Of a stretch of DNA of 45,303 nt, positions 6,801 to 14,620 are shown piece after piece (the stretch's first letter is position 1; every line of letters begins with the position of its first letter). A model generated the notes under the pieces. The model saw only the letters and a program-made list of their open reading frames with translations, was not told the origin of the DNA and ran no database searches. The translations under genes were made by a program, and so were the position numbers. The stretch comes from a virus. Location of the stretch: the IMG/VR virus record IMGVR_UViG_3300044713_000071, positions 1 through 45,303 of that record, one strand, 5' to 3'.

Positions 6801-7496
6801 TTAATGTATTCCGTCGCCCTCTTGAAGGGTGGCAGTTCGGTTGTCTGGTTCATATTGCATCGCATCATGTCGAACGGGCGGACCACCGTTTAGCTCGGTT
6901 AGCCGATTCATGGCTGAGTTGAACTTTTCTAGAAATGCGTCCAAGGCTTCGCACATCACGGCGATAATCTTTTCATCGCGCTCAATGATCAGTTTAAGCG
7001 GCGGGAATCCCCGCCGGTAGGAGAAGAATGTCCAGGATGAAAATCCTGTCACCAGCATTGATCCATGAACCTGATGGACATATTCCTCTGGAAGTTCTCC
7101 GGCCAAAAGGTATTTGGCATGCGTATTTGCAAGTGGACATTTAATTTCGATTCCGCTATCATGGCCAAGTAGTCCGTCCGGCGAACAGCCAAGTTTGCCG
7201 TCGTCGGTCGTGATGAATCCGACGCGCTGAATAGCGGTATCGTAAAAGTTTTCAAACCACGGAATTGCTTCGGTTTCCAAAACCTGGCCAAATTCCATGT
7301 CTATTCCCATGAAATTTGCAATCGGGCTTTGTGTCCACGCTTCCGCCACCTTTTGCGCCAGATACGTCGTGACCATTTTGCCTTTTCGAATCTCGAACTT
7401 GGGCGTTACAAGCGCATCCCATTCTGAGGCGGTTGGAATGCCGGCCCGAGCGTTGAGCCATTCGAGCGAATTTTGAGGTATATCAATGATTTTCAT
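6801..7496 (-). CDS. YqaJ/lambda-type recombination exonuclease
   Basis: A 231-residue nuclease of the YqaJ/lambda exonuclease superfamily (PD-(D/E)xK fold). GIPTASEWDALVTPK (19-33) is the conserved N-terminal segment; then E-x-G-x-x-L-E (68-74), CSPDGLLG (104-111) with the metal-binding Asp, IEIKCP (116-121) with the ExK residues, and QVHGSMLVTG (142-151). Together with the ERF protein two genes upstream it forms a two-component system: 5' resection of double-stranded ends and strand annealing. The start overlaps the upstream gene (ATGA). Confidence 0.9.
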   Translation of the reverse strand: MKIIDIPQNSLEWLNARAGIPTASEWDALVTPKFEIRKGKMVTTYLAQKVAEAWTQSPIANFMGIDMEFGQVLETEAIPWFENFYDTAIQRVGFITTDDGKLGCSPDGLLGHDSGIEIKCPLANTHAKYLLAGELPEEYVHQVHGSMLVTGFSSWTFFSYRRGFPPLKLIIERDEKIIAVMCEALDAFLEKFNSAMNRLTELNGGPPVRHDAMQYEPDNRTATLQEGDGIH

Positions 7497-7759
7497 CGAG
7501 TATTAGCCTCAAATTGTTCTTTTGTTAAAAAGGCTATGCCAGATTGATTAAAACAGTCTGGCTTTTTTACTTTGCGATAAGCGCCCTTGATATTCATTGG
7601 AGTACTTGTGCTGATTGCAAAAAGTGTTACCAATTTTGCAGAAGCAAGGTGCCAGCATTGTTTTGAAGTCACAGGTGAATCGACACCCGGGCGCTCACAC
7701 ATCCCGCAATGGTTATAGCGGTCATCTCGACAACCGGAGCAAGATTCTGTGGTTTTCAT
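7493..7759 (-). CDS. Small cysteine-rich phage protein
   Basis: An 88-residue protein with clustered Cys/His near the N-terminus (CSGCRDDRYNHCGMC), probably metal-binding, followed by SAKLVTLFAISTSTPMNIKGAYRKVKKPDCFNQ, a pattern I associate with small proteins near phage recombination genes. It lies between the ERF and exonuclease genes, joined to both by TAATG and ATGA overlaps. Function unknown. Confidence 0.78.
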   Translation of the reverse strand: MKTTESCSGCRDDRYNHCGMCERPGVDSPVTSKQCWHLASAKLVTLFAISTSTPMNIKGAYRKVKKPDCFNQSGIAFLTKEQFEANTR

Positions 7760-8529
7760 TAACGTCCTTTCCTTTCTTTCATCGACAGCATTTGGTCGAT
7801 TACCTCGTACTTGGCAGTCAAAATCCGACGATAATGTTCAAGCGCAGGTGGCTCATCCTTTTTTACTGTGACACCCGCCATTTGCAAAATTGCAATTTCG
7901 TTCGAGTTTGTTTCCTTCACGCGTCGTTGAAGTTCTGATGCCTGCCCTGGCGTGATAACAGTACCTTCGTTGCGCGGGTCGTGGTTTTCGTGGTCAATGA
8001 CAATGGCTAGAGCGCAGCAAAGAGCATTGCGCTTTGCGGATGTAATTGCGGCGTTATCGGCCTGGGTCTCGGTGGCGTTGACCGGCCCGCTACCGACGCG
8101 ATTCGTATACGGCGTTTCTTCCATGTGGCCGCTGGTATGAATGAGCCGACAGACGACCGTCACACGGTTGGCGTTATTCTCGGTAACCTTGAATGTATAG
8201 ACGAAGCCATTTTGAAGACATACCGGCTTTGCCTGTCGGTCAATTTCCTCAAATGTGGAAACAACAAACTTGGTGTTGCCAAATTTATCCGGCACTGACT
8301 TGGTCGCCTTTACTTGCTTAACCGCGTCTTGGAGCTTGATGAAGTCCTTCACAAAATCGCGAGTGGCCTGGCGGTCTTCCATGTGCTCCGAAAGGACGAC
8401 AAGCTCTTTGAATGCCTGGACATTTTCAGTATTGATGCCTTTTTCAATCATCTGCTGCATCATGTCGGCTGGCGTCGGTAATGGCCGCGCGACCTGCGAC
8501 TCTTCTACTTTTTGGAGTGTATTATTCAT
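7759..8529 (-). CDS. ERF-family single-strand annealing protein
   Basis: A 256-residue protein. The central part (about residues 60-170) has the ERF-family layout: KLQDAVKQVKATKSVPDKFGNTKFVVSTFEEIDRQAKPVCLQNGF, then VTVVCRLIHTSGHMEETPY and TETQADNAAITSAKRNALCCAL. This protein should bind single-stranded DNA and promote strand annealing during phage recombination, partnered by the exonuclease two genes downstream. The C-terminal part is variable and helical. Overlap with the upstream coiled-coil gene is ATGA. Confidence 0.88.
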   Translation of the reverse strand: MNNTLQKVEESQVARPLPTPADMMQQMIEKGINTENVQAFKELVVLSEHMEDRQATRDFVKDFIKLQDAVKQVKATKSVPDKFGNTKFVVSTFEEIDRQAKPVCLQNGFVYTFKVTENNANRVTVVCRLIHTSGHMEETPYTNRVGSGPVNATETQADNAAITSAKRNALCCALAIVIDHENHDPRNEGTVITPGQASELQRRVKETNSNEIAILQMAGVTVKKDEPPALEHYRRILTAKYEVIDQMLSMKERKGR

Positions 8530-8705
8530 GCGTCTTTCTTTTGTTCTGCGAGCATTTCGGCTTTGATTTGCTCGCGCAGGCGGGTGGATTCAAGCTGTTT
8601 GTGGCATTCGGCCCATTGAGATCGAACTGGTTCAATAGAGCGGCTCATGGCCTGATATTTGTCCCACAATTCCGACTCACGTTTTTCTAGTTCTTCGAGG
8701 GTCAT
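8526..8705 (-). CDS. 59-residue coiled-coil protein
   Basis: Begins MTLEELEKRESELWDKY and is helical and highly charged throughout, probably a coiled coil. It ends in an ATGA overlap with the ERF gene, so it sits in the recombination operon. No ribosome site of note. Unknown function; it might be an accessory factor of the recombination module. Confidence 0.65.
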   Translation of the reverse strand: MTLEELEKRESELWDKYQAMSRSIEPVRSQWAECHKQLESTRLREQIKAEMLAEQKKDA

Positions 8706-8716
8706 GTTTATGGTTG

Positions 8717-8947
8717 TTAGTCTTCGTAAAAATCCTGCGTTTTTTCTGCCGCGCGTTCCTGAACGTCGTCAGCGTCAATTTCTCGCCCGCACTCGCACTG
8801 CGTCGGCTCAATTTCGCCGCCTTCTTGGGGATAACAATTTTCAGGAGGGCCATACGTTTGGGCCGGAATAATTGGAATTGCCAACACGATGGTTTCTTTG
8901 CCGCAGGCGGGACACTCCCAGAAGATTTTGACAGGGCTATTTCTCAT
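8717..8947 (-). CDS. Small zinc-ribbon protein
   Basis: A 76-residue protein from the ATG at 8947 (in-frame alternatives at 8965 and 9052 would overlap the upstream gene more). Two cysteine pairs, CPACGKE and QCECGRE, about 40 residues apart, make a likely zinc ribbon; the C-terminus is acidic (EERAAEKTQDFYED-like). Start choice is uncertain because none has a clear ribosome site. Confidence 0.62.
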   Translation of the reverse strand: MRNSPVKIFWECPACGKETIVLAIPIIPAQTYGPPENCYPQEGGEIEPTQCECGREIDADDVQERAAEKTQDFYED

Positions 8948-9140
8948 AAAATGGCGAGTTTTCATTTTTGCTATAACCGCCGCCCTCCGTGTTTCCCACC
9001 GCCCGCGATGGGTCGGTAACAGAGTCTTGAGGGGTGTCAGAGGATTGCTCATCCCCGCGACGGTAAATTATTCCGGCGATAAATGTTATCATGCCAAGAG
9101 TGCCAAGACCGGCGAAAACGATGATTGCGAAGATGCTCAT
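8937..9140 (-). CDS. Small single-pass membrane protein
   Basis: A 67-residue protein. Start ATG at 9140 overlaps the upstream stop (ATGA); an in-frame ATG at 9149 is possible. Residues 1-25 (MSIFAIIVFAGLGTLGMITFIAG) form one transmembrane helix, followed by a polar tail rich in Ser/Asp/Gly. The role is unknown; its place in the early arm argues against a lysis function. Confidence 0.68.
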   Translation of the reverse strand: MSIFAIIVFAGLGTLGMITFIAGIIYRRGDEQSSDTPQDSVTDPSRAVGNTEGGGYSKNENSPFYEK

Positions 9141-9370
9141 TGAGTCCATCGGCCGCGTGGAAATTTGTTAACCTCACCCATCGCGCCCGCGTTCAGACGA
9201 CCGAACCGAGCCTTGATTGCGTCTTGCAGGATTTTCTTTTCGTCGTCATCGAGAGTCAAATCTGCGTCAATGTCACGGCCAAGCTGGATAAGCGTAGGCG
9301 CATCAGTCGAGCGCGATATATCCAGCGCGTGGACTGAGGCCATTGGTTGAGAATCAGCGGCTAGGTTCAC
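9137..9370 (-). CDS. Small hypothetical, GTG start
   Basis: A 77-residue protein. A consensus GGAGG lies five bases upstream of the GTG at 9370, and the GTGA overlaps the upstream stop, which together fix this start. Contains TLIQLGRDIDADLTLDDDEKKILQDAIKARF, probably helical. No family recognised. Confidence 0.72.
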   Translation of the reverse strand: MNLAADSQPMASVHALDISRSTDAPTLIQLGRDIDADLTLDDDEKKILQDAIKARFGRLNAGAMGEVNKFPRGRWTQ

Positions 9371-9600
9371 TCTATCCTCCAGATGCGGACATCTTTGCCG
9401 ATGGTTCGAGATGTAAACCGTTTTCCAGCGCGGCGTGATTTTGCAATGACGGTAGTGGAAAGGACGGCAGATTTCATGTCAATGCAAAGTATTGATTGGC
9501 CAACTTCAAGCTTTTCGACTGCGGCAGCATATTCGCGCCACTTTGCGAGACGTTTTTCCGGCACCGGTATGCCGGATTCAATTTGTATTTCAGGATTCAT
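9367..9600 (-). CDS. Conserved small phage protein (ends VRIWRIE)
   Basis: A 77-residue protein with GIPVPEKRLAKWREYAAAVEKLEVGQSILCI, a basic middle (KSRRAGKRFTSRTIG) and a C-terminal DVRIWRIE. The layout, GxPxP then a VGQS/VGDS segment and a final VWR, recurs in small phage proteins of unknown role that look DNA-binding. Confidence 0.76.
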   Translation of the reverse strand: MNPEIQIESGIPVPEKRLAKWREYAAAVEKLEVGQSILCIDMKSAVLSTTVIAKSRRAGKRFTSRTIGKDVRIWRIE

Positions 9601-9611
9601 ATTTTAATCAG

Positions 9612-9896
9612 TTAATTTGAGGCGGGAGACCATTGCCCTTCGGTGCCCTTGACATAACCAGCTTCCGTTAAAATGGATTCGGCTTGCTCATCATTGAGGC
9701 AGCGCGCCAAGTATTCAAATGTGAAAAAATTAAAAATATGGCCGTTCGAAACAGCCAAACATCGGATGGCTTGATTGCTAAACAATTTTGCGTCGTTGTT
9801 GTAACAGCCAGTCATTGCCTCGAAAAGCGAATGGGCGGCTTCGCCCGTTGCGCAGATTGAGTTATCGTTATTTGAAATGCGAATTGTTGGTTTCAT
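9612..9896 (-). CDS. Hypothetical protein
   Basis: A 94-residue protein, MKPTIRISNNDNSICATGEAA..., with mixed helix and strand prediction and three scattered cysteines. No family recognised. Separated from neighbours by 11 bp downstream and 141 bp upstream; the upstream gap holds only a possible TTG-started 31-codon frame that I do not call. Confidence 0.62.
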   Translation of the reverse strand: MKPTIRISNNDNSICATGEAAHSLFEAMTGCYNNDAKLFSNQAIRCLAVSNGHIFNFFTFEYLARCLNDEQAESILTEAGYVKGTEGQWSPASN

Positions 9897-10037
9897 AAAT
9901 TTATTGGCTGATTAGTTTAAGAGTTAAAAAGGCGCAGGTTTAGCCGTTGCCTCAAGTGAGGACCGGCGCACAGATTTCCGAATTGTAAACATGTTTTCAT
10001 AAATTCTGTCACCCGCCAATGTTTTAGCGACGCATAA

Positions 10038-10741
<704 letters not shown>

Positions 10742-10751
<10 letters not shown>

Positions 10752-11020
10752 GGCTGCCCTTTCCAAGCGGATTCAGCCTCTTTGGATGCCTCCATGACAC
10801 TGGTTACGTCATGCAGAGTTATTGCCGGCGCAGGAGGACCTATTTTACACGAATCCGACGGCCCGGACGATGCCAGGCCGACGACGCCGTGGATATCAGA
10901 CGACCAGTAAACGCACATTTGCGCTTGTTCGAGTCGAATGGTCTTGTTTTCAGTGGGTTTTCCGTAGCCAAAGAAAACGCCCTTATGGGCCGTTGTTACT
11001 ACTAGAGGTTTTTTGTTCAT
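10742..11020 (-). CDS. DUF6948-like conserved phage protein
   Basis: A 92-residue protein. VVTTAHKGVFFGYGKPT, CVYWSSDIHGVVGLASSGPSDSCKIGPPAP and ITLHDVTSVMEAS match a phage family I know as DUF6948 (VTTxxRGVFFGY ... YWxxxxxGVxGLAxxGPxxxCxIG). It is often next to the Gly-rich repeat protein seen here, suggesting a shared role, unknown so far. Confidence 0.82.
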
Positions 11021-11044
11021 TTTGTTTTTGGTTTGTGATGTAGT

Positions 11045-11218
11045 TTATTGTTTTACCGGCTCTCGCTGCATCTTCTCGCGCACAGAAAGGTCGATGAAGC
11101 GACCGGCATTTATCAGTTCGAGCGGCGTCCTGCCGTTTCGCTCCTGCAAATATTTGACGAGCGCATCGCCTGTTTCGCGGGTTATTCGGACGAGTTTAAG
11201 ATGAGATGTTTTCTTCAT
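11045..11218 (-). CDS. 57-residue basic protein
   Basis: Begins MKKTSHLKLVRITRETGDALVKY and is helical and basic, with RNGRTPLELINAGRFIDL in the middle. It might be a small DNA-binding protein, but no family is recognised. No clear ribosome site. It fills the interval between two convincing genes. Confidence 0.6.
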   Translation of the reverse strand: MKKTSHLKLVRITRETGDALVKYLQERNGRTPLELINAGRFIDLSVREKMQREPVKQ

Positions 11219-11275
11219 TGTGTTGCTAGTGTGCTATATTTTAGCTGCATTGCCAATAGAAATTGTGAAATAAAA

Positions 11276-11491
11276 TTATTTTGGGATTGAATCAAGAAAT
11301 TTTCCTTTGCATGTCTTGCAAATGCCATCGGTGATATTGTGTTTCCCGCCAAGCCATCCAAGAGGCGCAATGTGCATGAATCCGCCGTGCCAGCTACAGC
11401 GCCGATGGACGGTCAGCCAGAACCAATAACGGTGAACCAAAAGCCCCACGACTAGGACGATGAATGGCAGGATAAAAAGGAGGAGTTTCAT
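11276..11491 (-). CDS. Small membrane protein with C-terminal zinc-finger-like CSWH/CKTC
   Basis: A 71-residue protein from the ATG at 11491 with strong GGGGAGGAC upstream. Residues 1-24 are a transmembrane helix (MKLLLFILPFIVLVVGLLVHRYW). The rest has CSWH ... GICKTCKG, which resembles the Cx2(C/H) ... ITDGICxxC pattern of small phage and bacterial metal-binding proteins. Orientation in the membrane unknown. Confidence 0.78.
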   Translation of the reverse strand: MKLLLFILPFIVLVVGLLVHRYWFWLTVHRRCSWHGGFMHIAPLGWLGGKHNITDGICKTCKGKFLDSIPK

Positions 11492-11643
11492 TTGTCCTCC
11501 CCTAATCGCAATTTGCGTTTGGCGTTCACGCGCCTCCTTGCCGATTGAATTTCGCGGCACCGACGCGATGAAAGAAACGCCCCGCATTCATTTCGTATGG
11601 CCGAAAAGCTAAGCCGGTAGAGTTTAATTTCTTTTTGGTTCAT
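11488..11643 (-). CDS. 51-residue basic protein
   Basis: Begins MNQKEIKLYRLSFSAIRNECG and is rich in Arg (SARRRVNAKRKLRLGEDK at the end). Overlaps both neighbours by ATGA, and its final codons form the strong ribosome site for the next gene. Possibly nucleic-acid binding; no family recognised. Confidence 0.65.
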   Translation of the reverse strand: MNQKEIKLYRLSFSAIRNECGAFLSSRRCREIQSARRRVNAKRKLRLGEDK

Positions 11644-11942
11644 TTGCCAGCCTTACGGATGGCGCTGTAGGCCGATAAAGCCTTCACAAGGTTGTCCCTC
11701 GAGTTGCCGACCACTTGACCGACCGCAATGGCATCGCCAGCAACGCGAGCGATTCCAAGAAGCGCCTCGTATTCCTTGACCGCTTTGACGAACGCGTTTG
11801 CGACTTCTGAGTCGTCGTAGTGGGCCACTATCTTAATGGAAGCCATTTCGCGGGACTTTTTATCCAAAAGTAAAAGCAAATCGTTTGTGCGAACGACCTG
11901 TAACAGAGTGATTTTAGACAAAAAAACTTCATTGGTTTTCAT
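11640..11942 (-). CDS. Hypothetical protein
   Basis: A 100-residue protein. Strong ribosome site (GAGGAGG) and an ATGA overlap with the upstream gene. The N-terminal part is hydrophobic (LSKITLLQVVRTNDLLLLLD) and the remainder is a predicted helical bundle with VANAFVKAVKEYEALLGIARVAGDAIAVG. No family recognised. Confidence 0.72.
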   Translation of the reverse strand: MKTNEVFLSKITLLQVVRTNDLLLLLDKKSREMASIKIVAHYDDSEVANAFVKAVKEYEALLGIARVAGDAIAVGQVVGNSRDNLVKALSAYSAIRKAGK

Positions 11943-12094
11943 GAGACCTCCTCGTTTTGAAGTGTATCGCGCAGTTCAAGCATATATGCGTTTAACACCT
12001 TAGAGTCCAAGTTGTTTTTTTCGGCCAGTCGAGAAGCCAATGCGGTAAGCTCACTCGCCCAAACTAATAACGCTTCCAGTGTTGAGTTTTTCAT
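11939..12094 (-). CDS. 51-residue helical protein
   Basis: Begins MKNSTLEALLVWASELTALASRLAEKN and is likely all-helical. The stop overlaps the next start (ATGA) and the final Glu-Glu-Val codons provide the ribosome site of the next gene. Unknown function. Confidence 0.65.
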   Translation of the reverse strand: MKNSTLEALLVWASELTALASRLAEKNNLDSKVLNAYMLELRDTLQNEEVS

Positions 12095-12122
12095 AAATCG
12101 TTTCGTTTAAGGGGGTGAATGG

Positions 12123-12299
12123 CTATAGGCTTTCAGCCACCACTTGGTTGCGGTCGAGTTGGCCATGCGAAAAAATAAAGTGCAGTCGATGCGTGGCATT
12201 TTTGGCTGTCCGGCGAGCCACCCAACCAAACTCAGTATAGGTGGCATAGTGGCAACGGGTGGTGGTGACCAGTTTTTGGAGAGTGTTGTATGTTTTCAT
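12123..12299 (-). CDS. Small hypothetical
   Basis: A 58-residue protein from the ATG at 12299 with a good AAAGGAAC site; an in-frame GTG at 12332 is possible. Its start MKTYNTLQKLVTTT resembles the start of the next gene upstream (TLQELVKTTD), suggesting that the two arose by duplication or share a leader. Rich in His and Arg. Function unknown. Confidence 0.66.
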   Translation of the reverse strand: MKTYNTLQKLVTTTRCHYATYTEFGWVARRTAKNATHRLHFIFSHGQLDRNQVVAESL

Positions 12300-12328
12300 T
12301 TTGTTCCTTTCGCTGTCGAGTTTATCGC

Positions 12329-12610
12329 TCACAGATGGGCAGCCTGAAATTCCCCTTCAACCGGTCGAAAGATTTCAACCAATTCGCTAACCGGTTTGTT
12401 CCATCCGTTCCAACTATTTACCAGCGCATACGCGCCTGGGCTTTTAATCCCTGCCGCTTTTGCCAGTTGGCCAAAAAGACCACCAGTTTCAAACTCTTCG
12501 TTTGGAACGTCATAAGCAAACCAATTTGGATATTTGTTGTTAATCAGACATTTTATTTCGTCGGTTGTTTTAACGAGTTCTTGGAGCGTGTTGGAGCGGT
12601 TATTTTTCAT
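12329..12610 (-). CDS. First gene of the minus-strand arm, hypothetical
   Basis: A 93-residue protein from the ATG at 12610: MKNNRSNTLQELVKTTDEIK, then YPNWFAYDVPNEEFETGGLFGQLAKAAGIKSPGAYALVNSWNGWNKPVSELVEIF. The frame is open to 12937, and an in-frame GTG at 12712 falls near the expected start point of a predicted promoter, so a longer or leaderless product of 127 residues is possible. As the promoter-proximal gene it could be an immediate-early or regulatory protein; no known domain is recognised. Confidence 0.65.
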   Translation of the reverse strand: MKNNRSNTLQELVKTTDEIKCLINNKYPNWFAYDVPNEEFETGGLFGQLAKAAGIKSPGAYALVNSWNGWNKPVSELVEIFRPVEGEFQAAHL

Positions 12611-12895
12611 ATTTTTCAATTTACCAGCCGCATCAGCGGAGCCGCCAAATGAAGCGTGAGCAGCATCAAGCGGTCCGCTGACGGGCTGGAGATTGTTATT
12701 TTTGCTGCTCACATAGACAACATACCAGAGTGTTGCATCGGCGCAACATTTATTCGAGCAATCGAATGCTGATTGTAATCTAGGTGATTTACCTAGTACG
12801 TTTGCATGTCCATAGGGTTGGACAAATTTCGCTTGAAATGTCCAACGTATAGCGCGACGGTAGCTCCTGTGCGCCTCATCCGCCAACCCCAAGAC
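12611..12895. promoter_or_regulatory. Divergent regulatory region with four inverted repeats
   Basis: This 285-bp interval separates the minus-strand early arm from the plus-strand late arm. Four perfect dyads stand in a row: TGTTGC/GCAACA (12731-12748), ATTCGA/TCGAAT (12752-12767), CTAGGT/ACCTAG (12780-12796) and GTTGGACA/TGTCCAAC (12817-12846). They look like operators, perhaps for different factors because their sequences differ. No convincing gene lies between them. Confidence 0.55.
12719..12746 (-). promoter_or_regulatory. Candidate early promoter, minus strand
   Basis: On the minus strand, a TTGCGC -35-like hexamer (12741-12746) and a TATGTT -10 (12719-12724) with a TGn extension are 16 bp apart. 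The TGTTGC dyad overlaps the -35/spacer, as an operator would. Both hexamers are imperfect, so this is a candidate only. Confidence 0.35.
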
Positions 12896-13396
12896 ATGCC
12901 AGAGCCAGTCAAGCGTCGTCGAGGCGTCACCTGGCAAGACGCCGAAGCAATCAGCCGGCTAATGGCCGAAAAAAGATTGTTACCCGGCGAAGCTTGCGAA
13001 ATCGTCGGAATAAATTATCGAACTTGGGCCAGATGGATGGCAAAGGAAAAGAACCACGTCAGAGTATCCACTCTTATCGAGCGACTGCGCGGTCAGCGCC
13101 TCGATGTCCTAATTAGCAGAGTTGATGATGCTTCATTAGGAAAAAACATGAAGCAACCAGACTGGAGAGCAGCCGCCTGGCTGGCTCAAGTAATAGACCG
13201 TGAGCGATATGGCGACCAGCGCACCATCGGCACCCAAGTCAACAACACCAACGTGACGATCAATGCGCTGTACCTTGAGGCGGCGAAGCGCGTGTATGGT
13301 GCGACAGTAAATCAACCTGCTATACAGGCGAGTGATCGGACGATGAAGCAGATTACCATTAGTCCGGCTGAATCATCCACGGCGCCAAAGGAATAA
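12896..13396 (+). CDS. Putative small terminase subunit
   Basis: A 166-residue protein from the ATG at 12896; an in-frame ATG at 12806 would run through the operator region. The N-terminal WQDAEAISRLMAEKRLLPGEACEIVGINYRTWARWMA is a helix-turn-helix, and PDWRAAAWLAQVIDRERYGDQR is the segment typical of phage small terminase and terminase-like DNA-binding proteins, followed by a helical C-terminal part. It should recognise the packaging site and hand DNA to the large subunit, which lies 2.7 kb downstream rather than next door. No good ribosome site. Confidence 0.7.
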   Translation: MPEPVKRRRGVTWQDAEAISRLMAEKRLLPGEACEIVGINYRTWARWMAKEKNHVRVSTLIERLRGQRLDVLISRVDDASLGKNMKQPDWRAAAWLAQVIDRERYGDQRTIGTQVNNTNVTINALYLEAAKRVYGATVNQPAIQASDRTMKQITISPAESSTAPKE

Positions 13397-13458
13397 TAGT
13401 CCTGTTTTGGATGTATTCTTTAATAGTTTTACTTATCCTTTCACTGACTCGCAAGTCG

Positions 13459-13487
13459 TTGATTTGACGTTCTTTACGCTGTATATC
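13459..13487 (+). promoter_or_regulatory. Candidate plus-strand promoter
   Basis: TTGATT (13459-13464) and TATATC (13482-13487) are separated by 17 bp, and each matches four of six sigma-70 consensus bases. It points towards the gene at 13860 and the packaging module. Confidence 0.35.
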
Positions 13488-13511
13488 CTTGTGCTATGTC
13501 AAGCAATTGGA

Positions 13512-13549
13512 GTGTCGACAATATTGACACGTTAACATGCGTCGTGTCA
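13512..13549. promoter_or_regulatory. Nested palindromes downstream of the candidate promoter
   Basis: The palindromes TGTCGACA (13513-13520), CAATATTG (13519-13526) and GTTAAC (13531-13536) sit within two larger dyads, GTGTC/GACAC (13512-13530) and TGACACG/CGTGTCA (13525-13549). There is no following T-run, so this looks more like an operator than a terminator. It begins about 25 bp after the candidate -10. Confidence 0.45.
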
Positions 13550-13859
13550 GTGTGTTATGTGTTTTTAGGCAGCGACCTTTCAAAAAGCATAATATAGGGC
13601 ACCCACCCCTTTTTGCTGACGTTCCGTCTCATGCAATTTCTAAACAGGGATAAACTCAAGTTTAAGACCTGGCGAAATCTGTAACCTGAAATGTTTTATG
13701 AGAACACTGGAATCTCCCTTAAACCCTCTGTATCTGTATCTGATGACGGAACAGTCCAGATTGTTCCAGAACTTCTTGACATCGGTGGACATGTCCGTTA
13801 TTGTCTTGGACATGCAGGCTAAACAGGCGGAAATAAAGGTTTAATCAACACAATTCGAC

Positions 13860-14360
13860 GTGAACACATTTTGCCTTCTCTTTGGAAGTATCCTACGGTC
13901 GAGCATATGGGTTCAGGAGAACAAGGAAACGCGGCTTGTTTGGATAACGATACTCGCGCTCAAGGATAAGGACGGATGCGTCTATGCATCAAAGGTCGGT
14001 TTAGCTGATTCGGCAAAGGTGTCGCCGGAAGAATGTGCGGCGGCCTTGGTGACCCTCCTTTCACCTGACCCGAATGACACGAGCGGGGTTTACGAGGGAA
14101 GGCGAATAGTTGAGATACCAGGGGGTTGGCGGGTTATCAATAACGATTTGTACCGCTTTTCGACTGAGGCCAAGCGGGAAATCTGGCGGCAGCAAAAGGC
14201 CGTCCAGCGGGCGAAGAAACCACACCGAAAGAAAAATGTCGGCGACGATGGAAAGCCGCCATCGGCTGGATACATGAATCGTGAGATCCGATTTGTTGAA
14301 GCAGAGAAGAATGGCAATAGCGGGCTTGCGGATAAAATCGCAGGCGAAGGGTTAAAATGA
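13860..14360 (+). CDS. Conserved phage protein (FGSIxxSSIW ... GRRIxxxxGGWRVIN family)
   Basis: A 166-residue protein from GTG at 13860. FGSILRSSIWVQENKETRLVWITILALKDKDGCVYASKVGLADSAKV is a winged-helix-like N-terminal half, followed by LLSPDPNDTSGVYEGRRIVEIPGGWRVINNDLYR and a basic tail. This pattern is common in phages and is usually annotated hypothetical; the fold suggests DNA binding, and relatives lie near replication genes. Here it is placed between the terminase genes on the late strand, which is unusual. Start codon without an obvious ribosome site. Confidence 0.75.
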   Translation: MNTFCLLFGSILRSSIWVQENKETRLVWITILALKDKDGCVYASKVGLADSAKVSPEECAAALVTLLSPDPNDTSGVYEGRRIVEIPGGWRVINNDLYRFSTEAKREIWRQQKAVQRAKKPHRKKNVGDDGKPPSAGYMNREIRFVEAEKNGNSGLADKIAGEGLK

Positions 14361-14403
14361 ATCTCCCTTGTCAAAATAAAATTTCAGATTAGGGTATTGA
14401 CCA

Positions 14404-14619
14404 ATGAATAGGACCATCGAAGCCTTGGAAAAGCGAATCTCAGAACTTGAGCGAGAAGTGGCGTTATTGAAGCTCGCGCAGCACGTTCAGCACGTTCATT
14501 ACCATCACGAGCCGCAACCCATTCCAGCACCTCAGCCGTGGCCGCAATGGACGCCTTCAATTAGCCCGAACTGCATCAATGCGGTTTCAACATGCAGGGC
14601 CAATGGATGGTATTATTAA
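14404..14619 (+). CDS. Small coiled-coil protein with His-rich segment
   Basis: A 71-residue protein. Residues 3-25 form a coiled coil (IEALEKRISELEREVALLKLA), followed by HVQHVHYHHEP and a Pro/Gln/Trp-rich tail. The His cluster could bind metal. Ends one base before the secreted-protein start at 14621. Function unknown. Confidence 0.7.
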   Translation: MNRTIEALEKRISELEREVALLKLAQHVQHVHYHHEPQPIPAPQPWPQWTPSISPNCINAVSTCRANGWYY

Positions 14620-14620
14620 A

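Larger units (their letters stand above)
13397..13859. other. Intergenic stretch with dyads and a candidate promoter
   Basis: About 460 bp without a convincing gene. It holds a candidate promoter (13459-13487), a nested group of palindromes at 13512-13549, and GGACAT motifs at 13787-13796 and 13806-13814. A 43-codon frame at 13691-13822 (MFYENTGISLKPSVSV...) is open but has no ribosome site; it would contain both GGACAT motifs, so these could be coding sequence. Transcription control for the late arm is the likeliest content. Confidence 0.5.

Noticed and set aside
9900-10037. Possible 31-codon TTG-started frame (LAGDRIYENMFTIRK...)
   Set aside because: No ribosome site and a rare start; looks protein-like but evidence is too thin to call.
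13691-13822. 43-codon plus-strand frame
   Set aside because: No ribosome site and overlaps the regulatory-looking GGACAT motifs; mentioned in the intergenic entry instead.
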